In this document: piece after piece, positions 43,801 through 52,537 of the stretch
Numbering within the stretch: position 1 is the first letter of the stretch
Layout: every line of letters starts with the position of its first letter
Source: Thermoflexus hugenholtzii JAD2
Lineage (GTDB): Bacteria; Chloroflexota; Chloroflexia; Chloroflexales; Roseiflexaceae
Assembly (NCBI GenBank): GCA_945881915.1
Contig: CAMCVW010000001.1
Span: 62,001 to 126,000 of the forward strand
Reading direction: 5' to 3'
Length of the DNA: 64,000 nucleotides
Program-made: the position numbers and the translations under genes
Notes under the pieces: generated by a model
Database searches by the model: none
The model's input: the letters and a program-made list of their open reading frames with translations, nothing else
Told to the model about the DNA's origin: nothing

Positions 43801-44565
43801 ATGGATGCCTACGCATCGATTGCATCACTCTACGCAGTAGATTTTGCCGACGTCTTGGATGACGTCGACTTTTATCGTTCCCTCGCCCGCCACACGAGCG
43901 GACCCATTGTGGAATTCATGTGTGGGAGTGGTCGCGTGTGTGTGCCCCTGGCTCGCGATGGTCACCACGTAACCGGGCTCGACATTTCGGCTGCAATGCT
44001 CACACACCTCCACGAACACCGTGACTATCACGACGAGCTGCCATTGACAACAGTCCAATCGGATATGTGCACTTGGGTACCAGATCAGCGGTATGGCCTG
44101 GCGATAATCGCGTTGAATTCTTTTATGCATCTTCAAACCACGAGTGAACACTTAGCGGCATTGCAGGTAGCCTATCGTGCACTCAAACCGGGTGGGATAC
44201 TGGTCATTGATTTGTTCAACCCAGATATGCGTCATCTGCCCGACTACAAAGGGGATCTCGTTCTCGACAAACAATTCATCATGCCGGATGGGCGCGTCGT
44301 GCAAAAATTTGTTGCGCAGTGGAGCGACACCGCACAGCAACGGATACACGTGGTCTTTATGTACGACATCAACGACGCGAGTCAGCACATTCAACGTGTG
44401 AATGCAAGTTTTGCGATGCGCTATTTTTGGCGTTTTGAGCTCGAGCACCTTCTCGCACGAGCAGGTTTTTCTATCGAAGATGTCTACGGAAATTACGATT
44501 TAGGCGCCTATGATGCCGAAAGTAGCCAGCTCATCGTTGTCGCGAGACGTGATAAAAAGCGCTGA
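43801..44565 (+). CDS. SAM-dependent class I methyltransferase
   Basis: 254 residues. Motif I IVEFMCGSGRVCVPLARDG, the acidic end of strand 2 in GLDIS, and motif ALKPGGILVIDLFNPD identify a Rossmann-fold methyltransferase. The acidic-Gly-x-Gly core reads E-F-M-C-G-S-G-R. AAGGAG precedes the ATG. Substrate is unknown; it is the third gene of the LCP-SUFU unit, so a cell-envelope or small-molecule target is a guess only. Confidence 0.85.
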   Translation: MDAYASIASLYAVDFADVLDDVDFYRSLARHTSGPIVEFMCGSGRVCVPLARDGHHVTGLDISAAMLTHLHEHRDYHDELPLTTVQSDMCTWVPDQRYGLAIIALNSFMHLQTTSEHLAALQVAYRALKPGGILVIDLFNPDMRHLPDYKGDLVLDKQFIMPDGRVVQKFVAQWSDTAQQRIHVVFMYDINDASQHIQRVNASFAMRYFWRFELEHLLARAGFSIEDVYGNYDLGAYDAESSQLIVVARRDKKR

Positions 44566-44580
44566 AACCTCTCAAAGTGT

Positions 44581-44586
44581 TATAAT
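44581..44586 (+). promoter_or_regulatory. -10 box for aspS
   Basis: TATAAT, 41 bases before ATG 44628, in a short gap after the methyltransferase stop. The -35 region (about 44558-44563) is poor, so strength is uncertain. Confidence 0.45.
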
Positions 44587-44627
44587 GCAAATCTGTTGTG
44601 CGTCATTCGATTGACAGAGGGGATATC

Positions 44628-46391
44628 ATGTACCGAACTCATACCTGCGGACAACTCCGAGCCGAGCATAACGCACAGGTCGTTACACTTGCCGGCTGGG
44701 TGCATCGGCGTCGCGATCACGGACCGCTCATTTTCATCGACATGCGTGACCGCTACGGTCTGACCCAGGTTGTTTTTGATGCTGCAAACGATGCAGCAGT
44801 ACATGCAATTGCCTCGGAAGCCCGCAGTGAGTATGTGTTGCGTGTGACCGGAACGGTACGCCTCCGCCCCACAGACGCGGTCAATACCGACATCGCAACC
44901 GGCGCTATCGAAATGGTCGCCACTGCGGTAGAAGTCCTCAATACTGCCAAACAATCACCGTTATTGATTAACCGTGACGGGAATGAAGAAGAACCGATTC
45001 GCCTCAAATATCGTTACCTGGACTTGCGTCGTGAGCGCATGCAACGGAACCTGATGATGCGTCACCGCTTTGTGAAGTTCATCCGTGACTTTTTAGACGC
45101 CGAAAACTTTATCGAAATCGAAACCCCGATATTGACAAAATCGACACCTGAAGGTGCGCGTGATTACCTCGTCCCCAGTCGTGTTCATGACGGCGAGTTT
45201 TTTGCATTACCGCAGTCCCCACAACAGATGAAGCAATTGCTCATGGTCGCAGGGTATGACCGTTACTTCCAGATTGCCCGCTGCTTCCGCGACGAAGACC
45301 TTCGTGCAGACCGCCAGCCAGAGTTCACCCAGCTCGACATGGAAATGTCCTTCGTCGATATGGAAGACATCATCGACGTCGTTGAGCGCTTGTTCACCGC
45401 TATGGTTCCTGCTGTTGTTCCCCACAAGCGCGCATTGACACCATTCATGCGCATGTCGTATGACCACGCCATCGAGACCTATGGCTCTGACAAACCAGAT
45501 TTGCGCTACGGGCTCGAACTGGTGAATTTGAGTGTGGTTCTCGCAGAAACTCAGTTTGTCGTTATGCAGAATGCCTTGAGCACCGGGGGTACCATCAAGG
45601 CAATTTGCGTCCCAGGAATCGCGGGCTACTCACGCAAGCAAATTGATGAACTCACCGAAATTGCCAAGCAAAACGGTGCCAAGGGGTTGCTTTGGGCTGC
45701 CATTCCTGCTGAAGGTGGTGAGGTCCGTTCTTCGTTTGCCAAAAATGTCGAACCGAGCGAAATGCAAGCAATCCTGGCAGCCACACAGGCGAGTGCAGGC
45801 GACCTCGTCCTCATCGTGGCCGACACGCACAAAGTCGTTACCGCGGCACTGGACAAACTGCGTCGTGAATGTGCATCACGCCTCAATTTGGCCGATCCAA
45901 ATGTATTGGCGTTCGCATGGATTATCGACTTCCCCTTGGTCGAATGGAATGAAGGCGAAAACCGCTGGGATGCCTCCCACCACCCATTCACCGCACCGCT
46001 CGACAGCGATGTGGGCTTGATGGACACCGATCCCGCAAAAGTCCGCGCCAAAGCCTACGACCTGGTTCTCAACGGCTACGAAGTTGCGAGTGGTTCCGTC
46101 CGAATCCATCAGCGTGCGGTCCAGCAAAAGCTCTTTGATTTGCTCGGTATCAGCCGCGAGACGTCTGAGCTCCAGTTCGGCCACATGCTCGAAGCGTTCG
46201 AATTTGGTGCCCCGCCGCACGCTGGTATCGCACCGGGAATCGACCGTATCGCAATGATCCTGGCAGATGAACAGACCATTCGTGAAGTGGTTGCATTCCC
46301 CAAAACCCAACAAGCGCAAGACTTGATGATGGGAGCTCCATCGCCAGTCGACGAGCGTCAGTTGCGTGACTTGCACATCAAACTACGGTAG
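44628..46391 (+). CDS. aspS: Aspartyl-tRNA synthetase, bacterial type
   Basis: 587 residues from ATG 44628 (GAGGGG upstream), the usual bacterial length including the GAD insertion domain (~290-410). The N-terminal OB fold has [12 protein letters not shown]; class II motif 1 is [24 protein letters not shown]; motif 2 is [24 protein letters not shown]; motif 3 is [12 protein letters not shown]. It charges tRNA-Asp; discrimination against tRNA-Asn cannot be read here. A hairpin follows the gene. Confidence 0.97.
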   Translation: MYRTHTCGQLRAEHNAQVVTLAGWVHRRRDHGPLIFIDMRDRYGLTQVVFDAANDAAVHAIASEARSEYVLRVTGTVRLRPTDAVNTDIATGAIEMVATAVEVLNTAKQSPLLINRDGNEEEPIRLKYRYLDLRRERMQRNLMMRHRFVKFIRDFLDAENFIEIETPILTKSTPEGARDYLVPSRVHDGEFFALPQSPQQMKQLLMVAGYDRYFQIARCFRDEDLRADRQPEFTQLDMEMSFVDMEDIIDVVERLFTAMVPAVVPHKRALTPFMRMSYDHAIETYGSDKPDLRYGLELVNLSVVLAETQFVVMQNALSTGGTIKAICVPGIAGYSRKQIDELTEIAKQNGAKGLLWAAIPAEGGEVRSSFAKNVEPSEMQAILAATQASAGDLVLIVADTHKVVTAALDKLRRECASRLNLADPNVLAFAWIIDFPLVEWNEGENRWDASHHPFTAPLDSDVGLMDTDPAKVRAKAYDLVLNGYEVASGSVRIHQRAVQQKLFDLLGISRETSELQFGHMLEAFEFGAPPHAGIAPGIDRIAMILADEQTIREVVAFPKTQQAQDLMMGAPSPVDERQLRDLHIKLR

Positions 46392-46405
46392 TACACGAGT
46401 GAACC

Positions 46406-46430
46406 CCGCTGTGGTCATCACAGCGGTGTT
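46406..46430 (+). terminator. Terminator after aspS
   Basis: CCGCTGTG and CACAGCGG, a perfect 8-base stem with a 5-base loop, followed by a T-rich tract. It separates aspS from the adenosyltransferase gene. Confidence 0.6.
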
Positions 46431-46451
46431 TCTGTATATAAAGGAGCCACA

Positions 46452-47003
46452 ATGAAGCTCTACACCAAAACAGGGGACGAGGGCGAGACCGGGTTATGGG
46501 GCGGTCTGCGTGTTTCAAAGGACACTATTCGTGTCCACGCATACGGCACGGTAGATGAATGCAATGCCGCACTCGGAGTCGCACGGGCATGTGGTTCGGT
46601 AAACACCCTCGACAACTACCTCCAAGCAATTCAAAATCAACTCTTTGTGGTCGGTTCTGATCTTGCTACCCCAGGTGACGCTGCAAATATTCCCCGTGTC
46701 ACGTCTACGGAAGTTGCGTTCCTTGAACACGCCATCGATACGCTGGAAGAATCCCTACCAGCGCTCACGCAATTCATTTTGCCGGGTGGGAGCATGGTAG
46801 CTGCCCAATTGCATATGGCACGAACCATTTGTCGCAGAGCAGAACGCTATGTCGTGACCCTTGCGCGGGAGGAAGCGTGCAATGTGGTGATTGTAATCTA
46901 CCTCAACCGTCTTTCTGATTTCTTGTTTGTTGCTGCTCGTGCTGCGAACCTTGCAGCATCCATCCCTGACGTCCCGTGGGTAAGCACACGTGTGAGCAAA
47001 TGA
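46452..47003 (+). CDS. PduO-type ATP:cob(I)alamin adenosyltransferase
   Basis: 183 residues. The N-terminal KLYTKTGDEGETGLWGG is the ATP-binding signature of PduO/MMAB enzymes; a helical bundle follows with VDECNAALGVAR, and later ICRRAERYV with the ATP-contacting arginines, and the C-terminal LNRLSDFLFVAAR. It makes adenosylcobalamin, the cofactor of mutases and class II ribonucleotide reductase. AAAGGAG precedes the ATG. The MOSC gene starts 8 bases later. Confidence 0.94.
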   Translation: MKLYTKTGDEGETGLWGGLRVSKDTIRVHAYGTVDECNAALGVARACGSVNTLDNYLQAIQNQLFVVGSDLATPGDAANIPRVTSTEVAFLEHAIDTLEESLPALTQFILPGGSMVAAQLHMARTICRRAERYVVTLAREEACNVVIVIYLNRLSDFLFVAARAANLAASIPDVPWVSTRVSK

Positions 47004-47011
47004 GGTCCCAC

Positions 47012-47800
47012 ATGCACATCACTGGCATCTACATCTACCCCATAAAAAGCTGTCGTGGTATCGCAGTCGATACTGCGAATGTCCATGACATCGGACTGGA
47101 ACATGACCGTCGATATATGGTTGTCGACGCAGATAATCAGTTTATGACACAACAAAATCACCCTGACATGGCACGTATCGCGGTCAGTCAGACAGCCTCC
47201 GGCTGGGCATTATCGCGCGTTGATATGCCCCTGCTGCGCTGGGATCCGGTGACGCATGGAACTGAATCGACCGTCCAAATTTGGAAAGACTCGGTCACCG
47301 TTGTTGACCAAGGAGATGCCGTTGCAACGTGGCTCTCACAGGCGCTTGGCCATCCGTGTCGCCTGGTCGGGTTTGCCCCGGGCATACGCCGTCTGGTTGA
47401 TCCGACCTATGCTGTTGATCCAGAGGACGCAGTGAGCTTTGCCGATGGGTATGCGAGCCTCCTTGTCACCGAGGAGTCGTTAGCTGACCTCAATACACGG
47501 ACGAAAGAAGCGGTGCCCATGGACCGTTTCCGACCAAACATCGTTGTTTCGGGTGCTCGTCCATGGGAAGAAGATGATTGGCACAGCGTACAGATTGGGT
47601 CTGTCGAAATGGTAGCTGTCAAAAAATGTGCCCGTTGTGTCGTGACAACAACCGATCAAAAAACCGGAGAACGGCACGTTGAGCCATTACACACGCTTGC
47701 CGTTTTTCGCCATATCGGGCACGGGTTGATTTTTGGACAGAACATGGTCCATAAAACGAGCGGCAGAATACAATTAGGAGACCAGGTACTCCTCAAATAG
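47012..47800 (+). CDS. MOSC-domain protein (YcbX/MOSC_N type)
   Basis: 262 residues from ATG 47012 (GAGG upstream). The N-terminal MOSC_N beta barrel starts GIYIYPIKSCRGIAVD, and the C-terminal MOSC domain contains RFRPNIVVSG and the conserved cysteine in KKCARCVVTTTDQKTG. Related proteins are molybdenum-cofactor sulfurase-like or YcbX/mARC-type oxime/hydroxylamine reductases that bind a Mo cofactor. Without the ferredoxin domain of YcbX it would need a partner reductase. It ends at a bidirectional terminator. Confidence 0.88.
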   Translation: MHITGIYIYPIKSCRGIAVDTANVHDIGLEHDRRYMVVDADNQFMTQQNHPDMARIAVSQTASGWALSRVDMPLLRWDPVTHGTESTVQIWKDSVTVVDQGDAVATWLSQALGHPCRLVGFAPGIRRLVDPTYAVDPEDAVSFADGYASLLVTEESLADLNTRTKEAVPMDRFRPNIVVSGARPWEEDDWHSVQIGSVEMVAVKKCARCVVTTTDQKTGERHVEPLHTLAVFRHIGHGLIFGQNMVHKTSGRIQLGDQVLLK

Positions 47801-47813
47801 ACAGCGCTTGTAG

Positions 47814-47833
47814 ACCACCCCGCCAGGGGTGGT
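47814..47833. terminator. Bidirectional terminator
   Basis: ACCACCCC and GGGGTGGT, an 8-base perfect stem with a 4-base loop, T-rich tract on the plus strand, placed between convergent genes. Confidence 0.65.
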
Positions 47834-47837
47834 TCTT

Positions 47838-48206
47838 TCATTCAAAAAGAATCGGAACTTCAACCGTCGTATTGAACGTAGCATGAATAATGCGAATACG
47901 CATCTGCCACTCCCCGACCATGTTGACTTCGAGTTTTTCAAATCGGTATCCAGAATCACGATGTGTAAGCGACATCGGCGGGTTCATCATCCCGTGTTGC
48001 TTCATCACCGCAGTCAATGTCACCGTCGCGTCTTCGATTGGGACACCACGACGGTCGGTGATTTGTATCATCCCCGTGCGAAATCCGAGGCTACGCTCAT
48101 CGATTGTCACAACCACAGATACATCGTCGTTTTGCGAGCGAATTGGTTCTGGTCTCGCACATGAAACACAGACTCCAATGAGTATAAGGAAGAACAAGCG
48201 ACGCAT
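47838..48206 (-). CDS. YtkA/FixH-like lipoprotein
   Basis: 122 residues from ATG 48206 (AGGAG six bases upstream). Signal peptide with lipobox CVSC, Cys16. The body is a single immunoglobulin-like beta domain with HGMMNPPMSLTHRDSGYR and EKLEVNMVGEWQMRIRI, resembling YtkA/FixH domains, which are found in copper-handling and respiratory-assembly loci. The H-G-M-M cluster could bind copper; this is inference. The gene starts one base after the stop of the upstream membrane protein, which also ends in a similar domain, so the pair probably works together outside the membrane. Confidence 0.68.
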   Translation of the reverse strand: MRRLFFLILIGVCVSCARPEPIRSQNDDVSVVVTIDERSLGFRTGMIQITDRRGVPIEDATVTLTAVMKQHGMMNPPMSLTHRDSGYRFEKLEVNMVGEWQMRIRIIHATFNTTVEVPILFE

Positions 48207-48207
48207 G

Positions 48208-49536
48208 TTAGTCTCCTGCTGCTGGCACATCGATGGCAATCGGTACAGTCAACAAAACATCGCCGGTCATTACCTGAAACCACAGCTTGTACCTGCCTGG
48301 CCGCGGGAACGCGTAGACGAATGCTACGCGATTGCCGACCTGTGGCATGGGTTGAAAAGATTCATCCATCGTGCCGACTGCATGTACATGACCATAGACA
48401 GATTGGAGCGTGTTGCGTACAACGAGGTGTCCACGCATCCCCAACCAAGGCTGAATAGCATCCACCGGGATGCCGTTTTTGTTCACGTCAACCCACAGGC
48501 TTACGGGGACGAGGTGCTCTATACGCTGTTCGGCAGTGACGACTACGTCATACTCCGCGATACGTTGAGGAATTGACAACTGTCCATCTGCCAACCCCAC
48601 GACATTCGGTCCGGGAATATCGAGGTGGTGCATCAGCACTTGCGAACCTGTATGAATACGTTCGACTTCGACGCTGCAATCATATGATCCCGCTGGCAAC
48701 AGCGCACGGGCAAGCTTGAAGTGACCGGCATCAACGCGTGCGGGATGCACGTGCTGAATGACATTCCGCTGTTCATCGATACACACGGTGTGCATCAACG
48801 CATTATGGTGAGGCACGAGGTCATCTACGGGCAACCCCGTGGCACCATCGTGCAGCAGAAAATCGATGTCATCTTGTGATTGTGTCACCGTCTGCGAAAT
48901 GAAAGGCATTGGGAGCGGCACTGGGGTGTTCCATTCAAGGCGAATCTGTGGTGAAGCGATAATCGCGCTCAGTCCAAGAATCACCGTCAACGTCACAATG
49001 AGGAAACTACGCGCTACGCTGTATACCCATTGTGGAGCGCTCAGCCACAACACCTGTACCGTCAACATGAGGGCTAAGAACGCAAAAGCGACAAATAATG
49101 GGACGGTTGTGAGTGGAACATCGGTATCAAGAATGGTCACTGGGACCTTAACGTAGCCAGGGAGTTGGCGCTTGTCATCAATTGTCACGTCGATATCCCA
49201 TATCCCGAGGGCTGTTATTGGAATATCCACCACCGTGATTGTTTCAATATTCGCCGGAATGGTGAATTCTTGGGGTGCGACTGATTGCCCAGAAGCCGCA
49301 TGAGCTGACACACGCAGCGTACGAATATCGGTAAATCGCTCATTCGGCAAGATTTTTAGCGTCAAAACAGTTGGTGCGCCAGTCGGGACAATCGCTTCAA
49401 TCCGCAGAGGATGGATACCTGCATCGACTTCGATGACACGAGATCCACCAGCTACCATACCGTGTGCCGATACGTTGAGCGGGATCATACAGATACCCAT
49501 CAAGACAGAAAGTACCAGAATTGTCCACCAACGCAT
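48208..49536 (-). CDS. Exported membrane-anchored protein, YtkA-like domains
   Basis: 442 residues. Signal peptide (1-24, cleaved after VSA-like), then an extracytoplasmic beta domain (~25-135), two close membrane helices (~145-205), and a long extracytoplasmic C-terminus. His/Met-containing stretches are PHHNALMHTV, QHVHPARV, VLMHHLDIPG and GHVHAVGTMDESF, ending in a FVYAFPRPGRYKLWFQV motif common in YtkA-like proteins. The histidine/methionine clusters suggest metal, perhaps copper, binding outside the cell. I recognise no named family for the whole protein. It is followed by the YtkA-like lipoprotein. Confidence 0.55.
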   Translation of the reverse strand: MRWWTILVLSVLMGICMIPLNVSAHGMVAGGSRVIEVDAGIHPLRIEAIVPTGAPTVLTLKILPNERFTDIRTLRVSAHAASGQSVAPQEFTIPANIETITVVDIPITALGIWDIDVTIDDKRQLPGYVKVPVTILDTDVPLTTVPLFVAFAFLALMLTVQVLWLSAPQWVYSVARSFLIVTLTVILGLSAIIASPQIRLEWNTPVPLPMPFISQTVTQSQDDIDFLLHDGATGLPVDDLVPHHNALMHTVCIDEQRNVIQHVHPARVDAGHFKLARALLPAGSYDCSVEVERIHTGSQVLMHHLDIPGPNVVGLADGQLSIPQRIAEYDVVVTAEQRIEHLVPVSLWVDVNKNGIPVDAIQPWLGMRGHLVVRNTLQSVYGHVHAVGTMDESFQPMPQVGNRVAFVYAFPRPGRYKLWFQVMTGDVLLTVPIAIDVPAAGD

Positions 49537-49602
49537 AGAATCACCCTATTTCGTGAACGAGTATTTAATGCACTAGAATGCGCAAATACCTCTATTCGTT
49601 CA

Positions 49603-49629
49603 ATCATACCATGTCGCGTGTGGTATGAT
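49603..49629. repeat. Inverted repeat overlapping a -10-like box
   Basis: ATCATACCA (49603-49611) and TGGTATGAT (49621-49629) are perfect 9-base arms around a 9-base gap, in the space between the divergent YtkA-like gene and the DUF2231 gene. The right arm includes TATGAT (49624-49629), a plausible -10 for the latter. It may be an operator or an mRNA hairpin. Confidence 0.6.
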
Positions 49630-49659
49630 ACAGGTACATTTTACACGGTGAGAGGATAC

Positions 49660-50124
49660 ATGGATTACCTTCACGTGGTACTACATCCTGCGACGGTCCA
49701 CTTGCCCATCGGTGTTTTTTTTGCCGCCTGTGTATTAACCGGGATCGCCTGGCGACGCAAATCTGTGGACCTCGAAGGTACGGGATACACATTGGTAGTT
49801 TTTTCCTGGTATAGCCTCATCCCAGCTACAGTGACGGGAATATACGACGCAGTACAAAGACTACGTGATGTTCAAACCCCTGCAGAAGCCCTATTTTGGA
49901 TTAACCTTCATGCGGTCAGTGCATTGTTGCTCTGGTTTATGAATTGGCAAGCCTGGCAGCTCCGTCGGCGCATGCAAACGGTGCCGATTTGGGAGGCGCA
50001 GTCCTACAAGAAGTATGGCGTCCGACTGATTGTTGGTTTGATCTGTATTGTTGTTTCGGGGTGGAGCGGCGGTTACATGGTGTATAGTCTCAGACTAGGC
50101 GTCTCGCCGGGCGTTTTGCCATAG
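49660..50124 (+). CDS. DUF2231 membrane protein
   Basis: 154 residues from ATG 49660 (AGAGG just upstream). Four membrane helices. VVLHPATVHLPIGVFFAACVL is the DUF2231 signature, with a conserved histidine in each of the first and third helices (HLPIG, LHAVSALLLW), a pattern suggesting heme or quinone binding though no function is established. It leads into the three acyltransferase genes with only 16 bases between, so it may be the first gene of that unit. Confidence 0.78.
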   Translation: MDYLHVVLHPATVHLPIGVFFAACVLTGIAWRRKSVDLEGTGYTLVVFSWYSLIPATVTGIYDAVQRLRDVQTPAEALFWINLHAVSALLLWFMNWQAWQLRRRMQTVPIWEAQSYKKYGVRLIVGLICIVVSGWSGGYMVYSLRLGVSPGVLP

Positions 50125-50140
50125 AAGAGGTCCTACGTAA

Positions 50141-50836
50141 ATGATTGAAGTACTGAGCTTCCTTAACTTCATCGCAATTACCTGGTCCATGGAAGTGATG
50201 CGGACAGTACGCTTGCTCACGTGGAGTGTGTCGGGCAAAGAGCATCTGCCGCCACGGCCACAGGGCATGGTCCTCGTCGTCAATCACATCCAATGGCACG
50301 ATATTCCGTTTATTGGTTGGGCACTCCCGTTATCCCATCGGCCGTGGTGGCTAGCCAAGGTCGAAATTGTAAACTCCGTCTTCGGATGGTGGTTTCAGAT
50401 GATGCATGTGATTCCGGTGCGTCGTGGCCAGCGCGACATTCAAGCAATTGATCGCGCTGCCGATGCCGCGCGCTCGGGCAAAGTGGTCATCATATTCCCT
50501 GAAGGAACGCGCAGTCATGACGGGAAAATGCTCCAAGGCCGTGGTGGGACTGCGCGAATTGCACTGCGTGCAGGCGTGCCGATCGTTCCTATGGCGATTA
50601 CTGGTACACAGAAAAAAGTCTTTTTCAGTACCCGGCATATCACTATCGGCAAACCGTATTATCCTGAAGTTCGCAGCAACGACGGTAATCTGGATAAAAT
50701 TCCCGCTCCCGAGATGGCACGGCTCACCAACGAAATCATGATCAAAATCGCAGAACTCCTCCCCGCAGAGTATCATGGCCATTACACAGATATGATGCTC
50801 GAACACAGTGCGCAACAGGAGTCAACACGCGATTAG
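50141..50836 (+). CDS. PlsC-like lysophospholipid acyltransferase (copy 1)
   Basis: 231 residues. The catalytic NHIQWHDIPF is the H-x4-D motif; the second block is IPVRRGQRDI, and the third FPEGTRSHDG binds the glycerol-3-phosphate or lysophosphatidate phosphate. One N-terminal hydrophobic segment anchors it to the inner membrane. It is the AGPAT/PlsC superfamily, acylating the sn-2 position of lysophosphatidate or a related acceptor. First of three tandem members. Confidence 0.87.
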   Translation: MIEVLSFLNFIAITWSMEVMRTVRLLTWSVSGKEHLPPRPQGMVLVVNHIQWHDIPFIGWALPLSHRPWWLAKVEIVNSVFGWWFQMMHVIPVRRGQRDIQAIDRAADAARSGKVVIIFPEGTRSHDGKMLQGRGGTARIALRAGVPIVPMAITGTQKKVFFSTRHITIGKPYYPEVRSNDGNLDKIPAPEMARLTNEIMIKIAELLPAEYHGHYTDMMLEHSAQQESTRD

Positions 50837-50853
50837 CTTGACCGAGGGTGACG

Positions 50854-51525
50854 ATGCACGCAACGCTGTGGGTCCATTTTGTTCGCTCGGCGAGTAGAGG
50901 ATTGATTGTCACCTGCGTGCGGGTCTGCCGCTTCATCCGATTGCTTGACTGGCAAATCATCCAACTGGCCGATTTGCCGCAACACGGGCAACCAATCATT
51001 TTTGTGAGTAATCACATCGAATGGCATGATATTCCTTTGATTGGCTGGGCGCTTCCTGGACGCTATCGACTCTGGTGGTTTGCCAAAGCCGAACTCGTTA
51101 ATCACCCGATGGGATGGTGGTTCCGCTGCTTGCCTATGATTCCAGTTCGACGCGGTATCGGTGACGCAACCGCACTGCACAGCGCAATTCAAAAGGTCGC
51201 GGCATGCTGTCCACTCGTCTTGTTCCCTGAGGGCACGTGGGATGACGGACGAATGTTGCGTGCCAAGAATGGGGTTGTACGCATCGCGTTAGCAACAGAT
51301 GCTCTCATAGTCCCTATCGGGTTGACCGGGCGAATGCAGCCGCTGTGGTTTCGTCAACGCACCATGACGGTAGGGAATTCTTTTCGGTTGCGGGATTTGC
51401 CGTCCTTCGTGCCTGAATTGGCAATACAAAACCAACCAATCACTGCGCTGACCACAGATGTGATGCATCGAATCACCGCATTACTCCCCGCCGAATATCA
51501 TGGCTACTACGCATACTCGAAATAA
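50854..51525 (+). CDS. PlsC-like acyltransferase (copy 2)
   Basis: 223 residues from ATG 50854 (GAGG six bases upstream; a GTG at 50848 is less likely). H-x4-D block NHIEWHDIPL, block 2 IPVRRGIGDA, block 3 FPEGTWDDG: the arginine that follows the usual EGT is replaced by Trp. The rest matches copies 1 and 3. It starts 17 bases after copy 1. Substrate may differ from the others. Confidence 0.83.
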   Translation: MHATLWVHFVRSASRGLIVTCVRVCRFIRLLDWQIIQLADLPQHGQPIIFVSNHIEWHDIPLIGWALPGRYRLWWFAKAELVNHPMGWWFRCLPMIPVRRGIGDATALHSAIQKVAACCPLVLFPEGTWDDGRMLRAKNGVVRIALATDALIVPIGLTGRMQPLWFRQRTMTVGNSFRLRDLPSFVPELAIQNQPITALTTDVMHRITALLPAEYHGYYAYSK

Positions 51526-51544
51526 TGCGGATTGAGGAGACCAT

Positions 51545-52198
51545 ATGTTTGCCTATCGCCATTTTGCCGCTATTCATTGGTTGAGCGATACCCTGCGTCG
51601 CTGGGGCGTTTTTCGTTGGGATGTGCGCGGAACCGAAACCTTGCCGCCCGCGGGTACGGCATTCGTATTGGTAGTGAATCACATAAAGTGGAGTGATATT
51701 TGGCTTGTCGCAGCGACTATTCCGTTGACGCACATCCCACATTGGCTTGCCAAAGCAGAGTTATTTGGTCCACTCACACGCTGGTGGTTCAACGGGATGC
51801 AGGCAATTCCTGTGCGTCGCGGACAGAACGATGTGGGTGCAATTGATATGGCGGTCGAAACGCTTCGGGCAGGCAACATCATGATTGTCTTCCCTGAGGG
51901 CACACGCAGCGGGAACGGGAAGTTAAAAAAAGGGCGCGGCGGAGCCATGCGGATGGCACTCCGTGCAGGGGTACCGATCGTCCCCGTCGGTATCACTGGC
52001 GTCGAGGGTGGCCTGCGGGCACCAGCTACAATTACTTACGGGCCAGCCTGGCTGCCCGTAGCGCTGAGTGGACTCGACACCATCGACCCTGACGAAATGA
52101 CAACTCTGACCGATGACATGATGCGTCACATCGCAGCGCTGCTACCCGTCGAATATCATGGATATTACGAAGAAAGTACTACTCATCCTCGCCCATGA
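51545..52198 (+). CDS. PlsC-like acyltransferase (copy 3)
   Basis: 217 residues, ATG 51545 behind GAGGAG. H-x4-D block NHIKWSDIWL, block 2 IPVRRGQNDV, block 3 FPEGTRSGNG. It ends with a LLPVEYHGYY segment present in all three. One hydrophobic N-terminal segment. Its final 20 bases overlap the end of the tiny convergent membrane-protein gene. Together the three may make phosphatidate or acylate different acceptors (for example lipid intermediates or unusual diols); none can be named plsC with certainty. Confidence 0.86.
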   Translation: MFAYRHFAAIHWLSDTLRRWGVFRWDVRGTETLPPAGTAFVLVVNHIKWSDIWLVAATIPLTHIPHWLAKAELFGPLTRWWFNGMQAIPVRRGQNDVGAIDMAVETLRAGNIMIVFPEGTRSGNGKLKKGRGGAMRMALRAGVPIVPVGITGVEGGLRAPATITYGPAWLPVALSGLDTIDPDEMTTLTDDMMRHIAALLPVEYHGYYEESTTHPRP

Positions 52199-52295
52199 GT
52201 TTATCCACCAGCCACACCGCGAGTCGTGCAGCAACCAATGCGAGAATGGTACTGATTACTTGGTGGAGGATTTTTCGTTGATTTTTAGAATCCAT
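52179..52295 (-). CDS. Tiny membrane protein (38 aa)
   Basis: 38 residues from ATG 52295 to TAG 52179, with CTGAGG about five bases upstream. After a charged start (MDSKNQRKI) there is one hydrophobic helix, VISTILALVAARLAVWLV, and an acidic tail (DKLMGEDE). It overlaps the end of the preceding 72-residue gene by 40 bases and the end of the convergent plsC-like gene by 20. I do not recognise a family. Polarity and ribosome-binding site support it, but the size makes this uncertain. Confidence 0.5.
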   Translation of the reverse strand: MDSKNQRKILHQVISTILALVAARLAVWLVDKLMGEDE

Positions 52296-52474
52296 GGTGC
52301 CTCAGCCTCTATCTGTTGTATGTACGCTGCTACGGTGGTTTGTGTCACGTCTGGATGGGCATCAACCAATTGAAGGGTGGTGCTGCGTGGGATTTTCATG
52401 GCCGTCTGCGTCTGTAGCCATACCCACCCCAGAACAGCGATTCCAACTCCTGTGAGTACTCCTCTTCGCCACAT
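52256..52474 (-). CDS. Small anchored protein (72 aa)
   Basis: 72 residues from ATG 52474 (GAGGT four bases upstream). N-terminal membrane anchor or signal (RRGVLTGVGIAVLGWVWL), then a soluble part with DAHPDVTQTTVAAYIQQIEAEAPW. No family recognised. It is followed by, and overlaps, the 38-residue membrane protein, so the two are probably translated together. Confidence 0.58.
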   Translation of the reverse strand: MWRRGVLTGVGIAVLGWVWLQTQTAMKIPRSTTLQLVDAHPDVTQTTVAAYIQQIEAEAPWILKINEKSSTK

Positions 52475-52537
52475 ACACACCTCATCTCTGGTCGTCATGA
52501 GTCTATTTTACCACTGCAACCCAGCAAAGGAGTCTCT

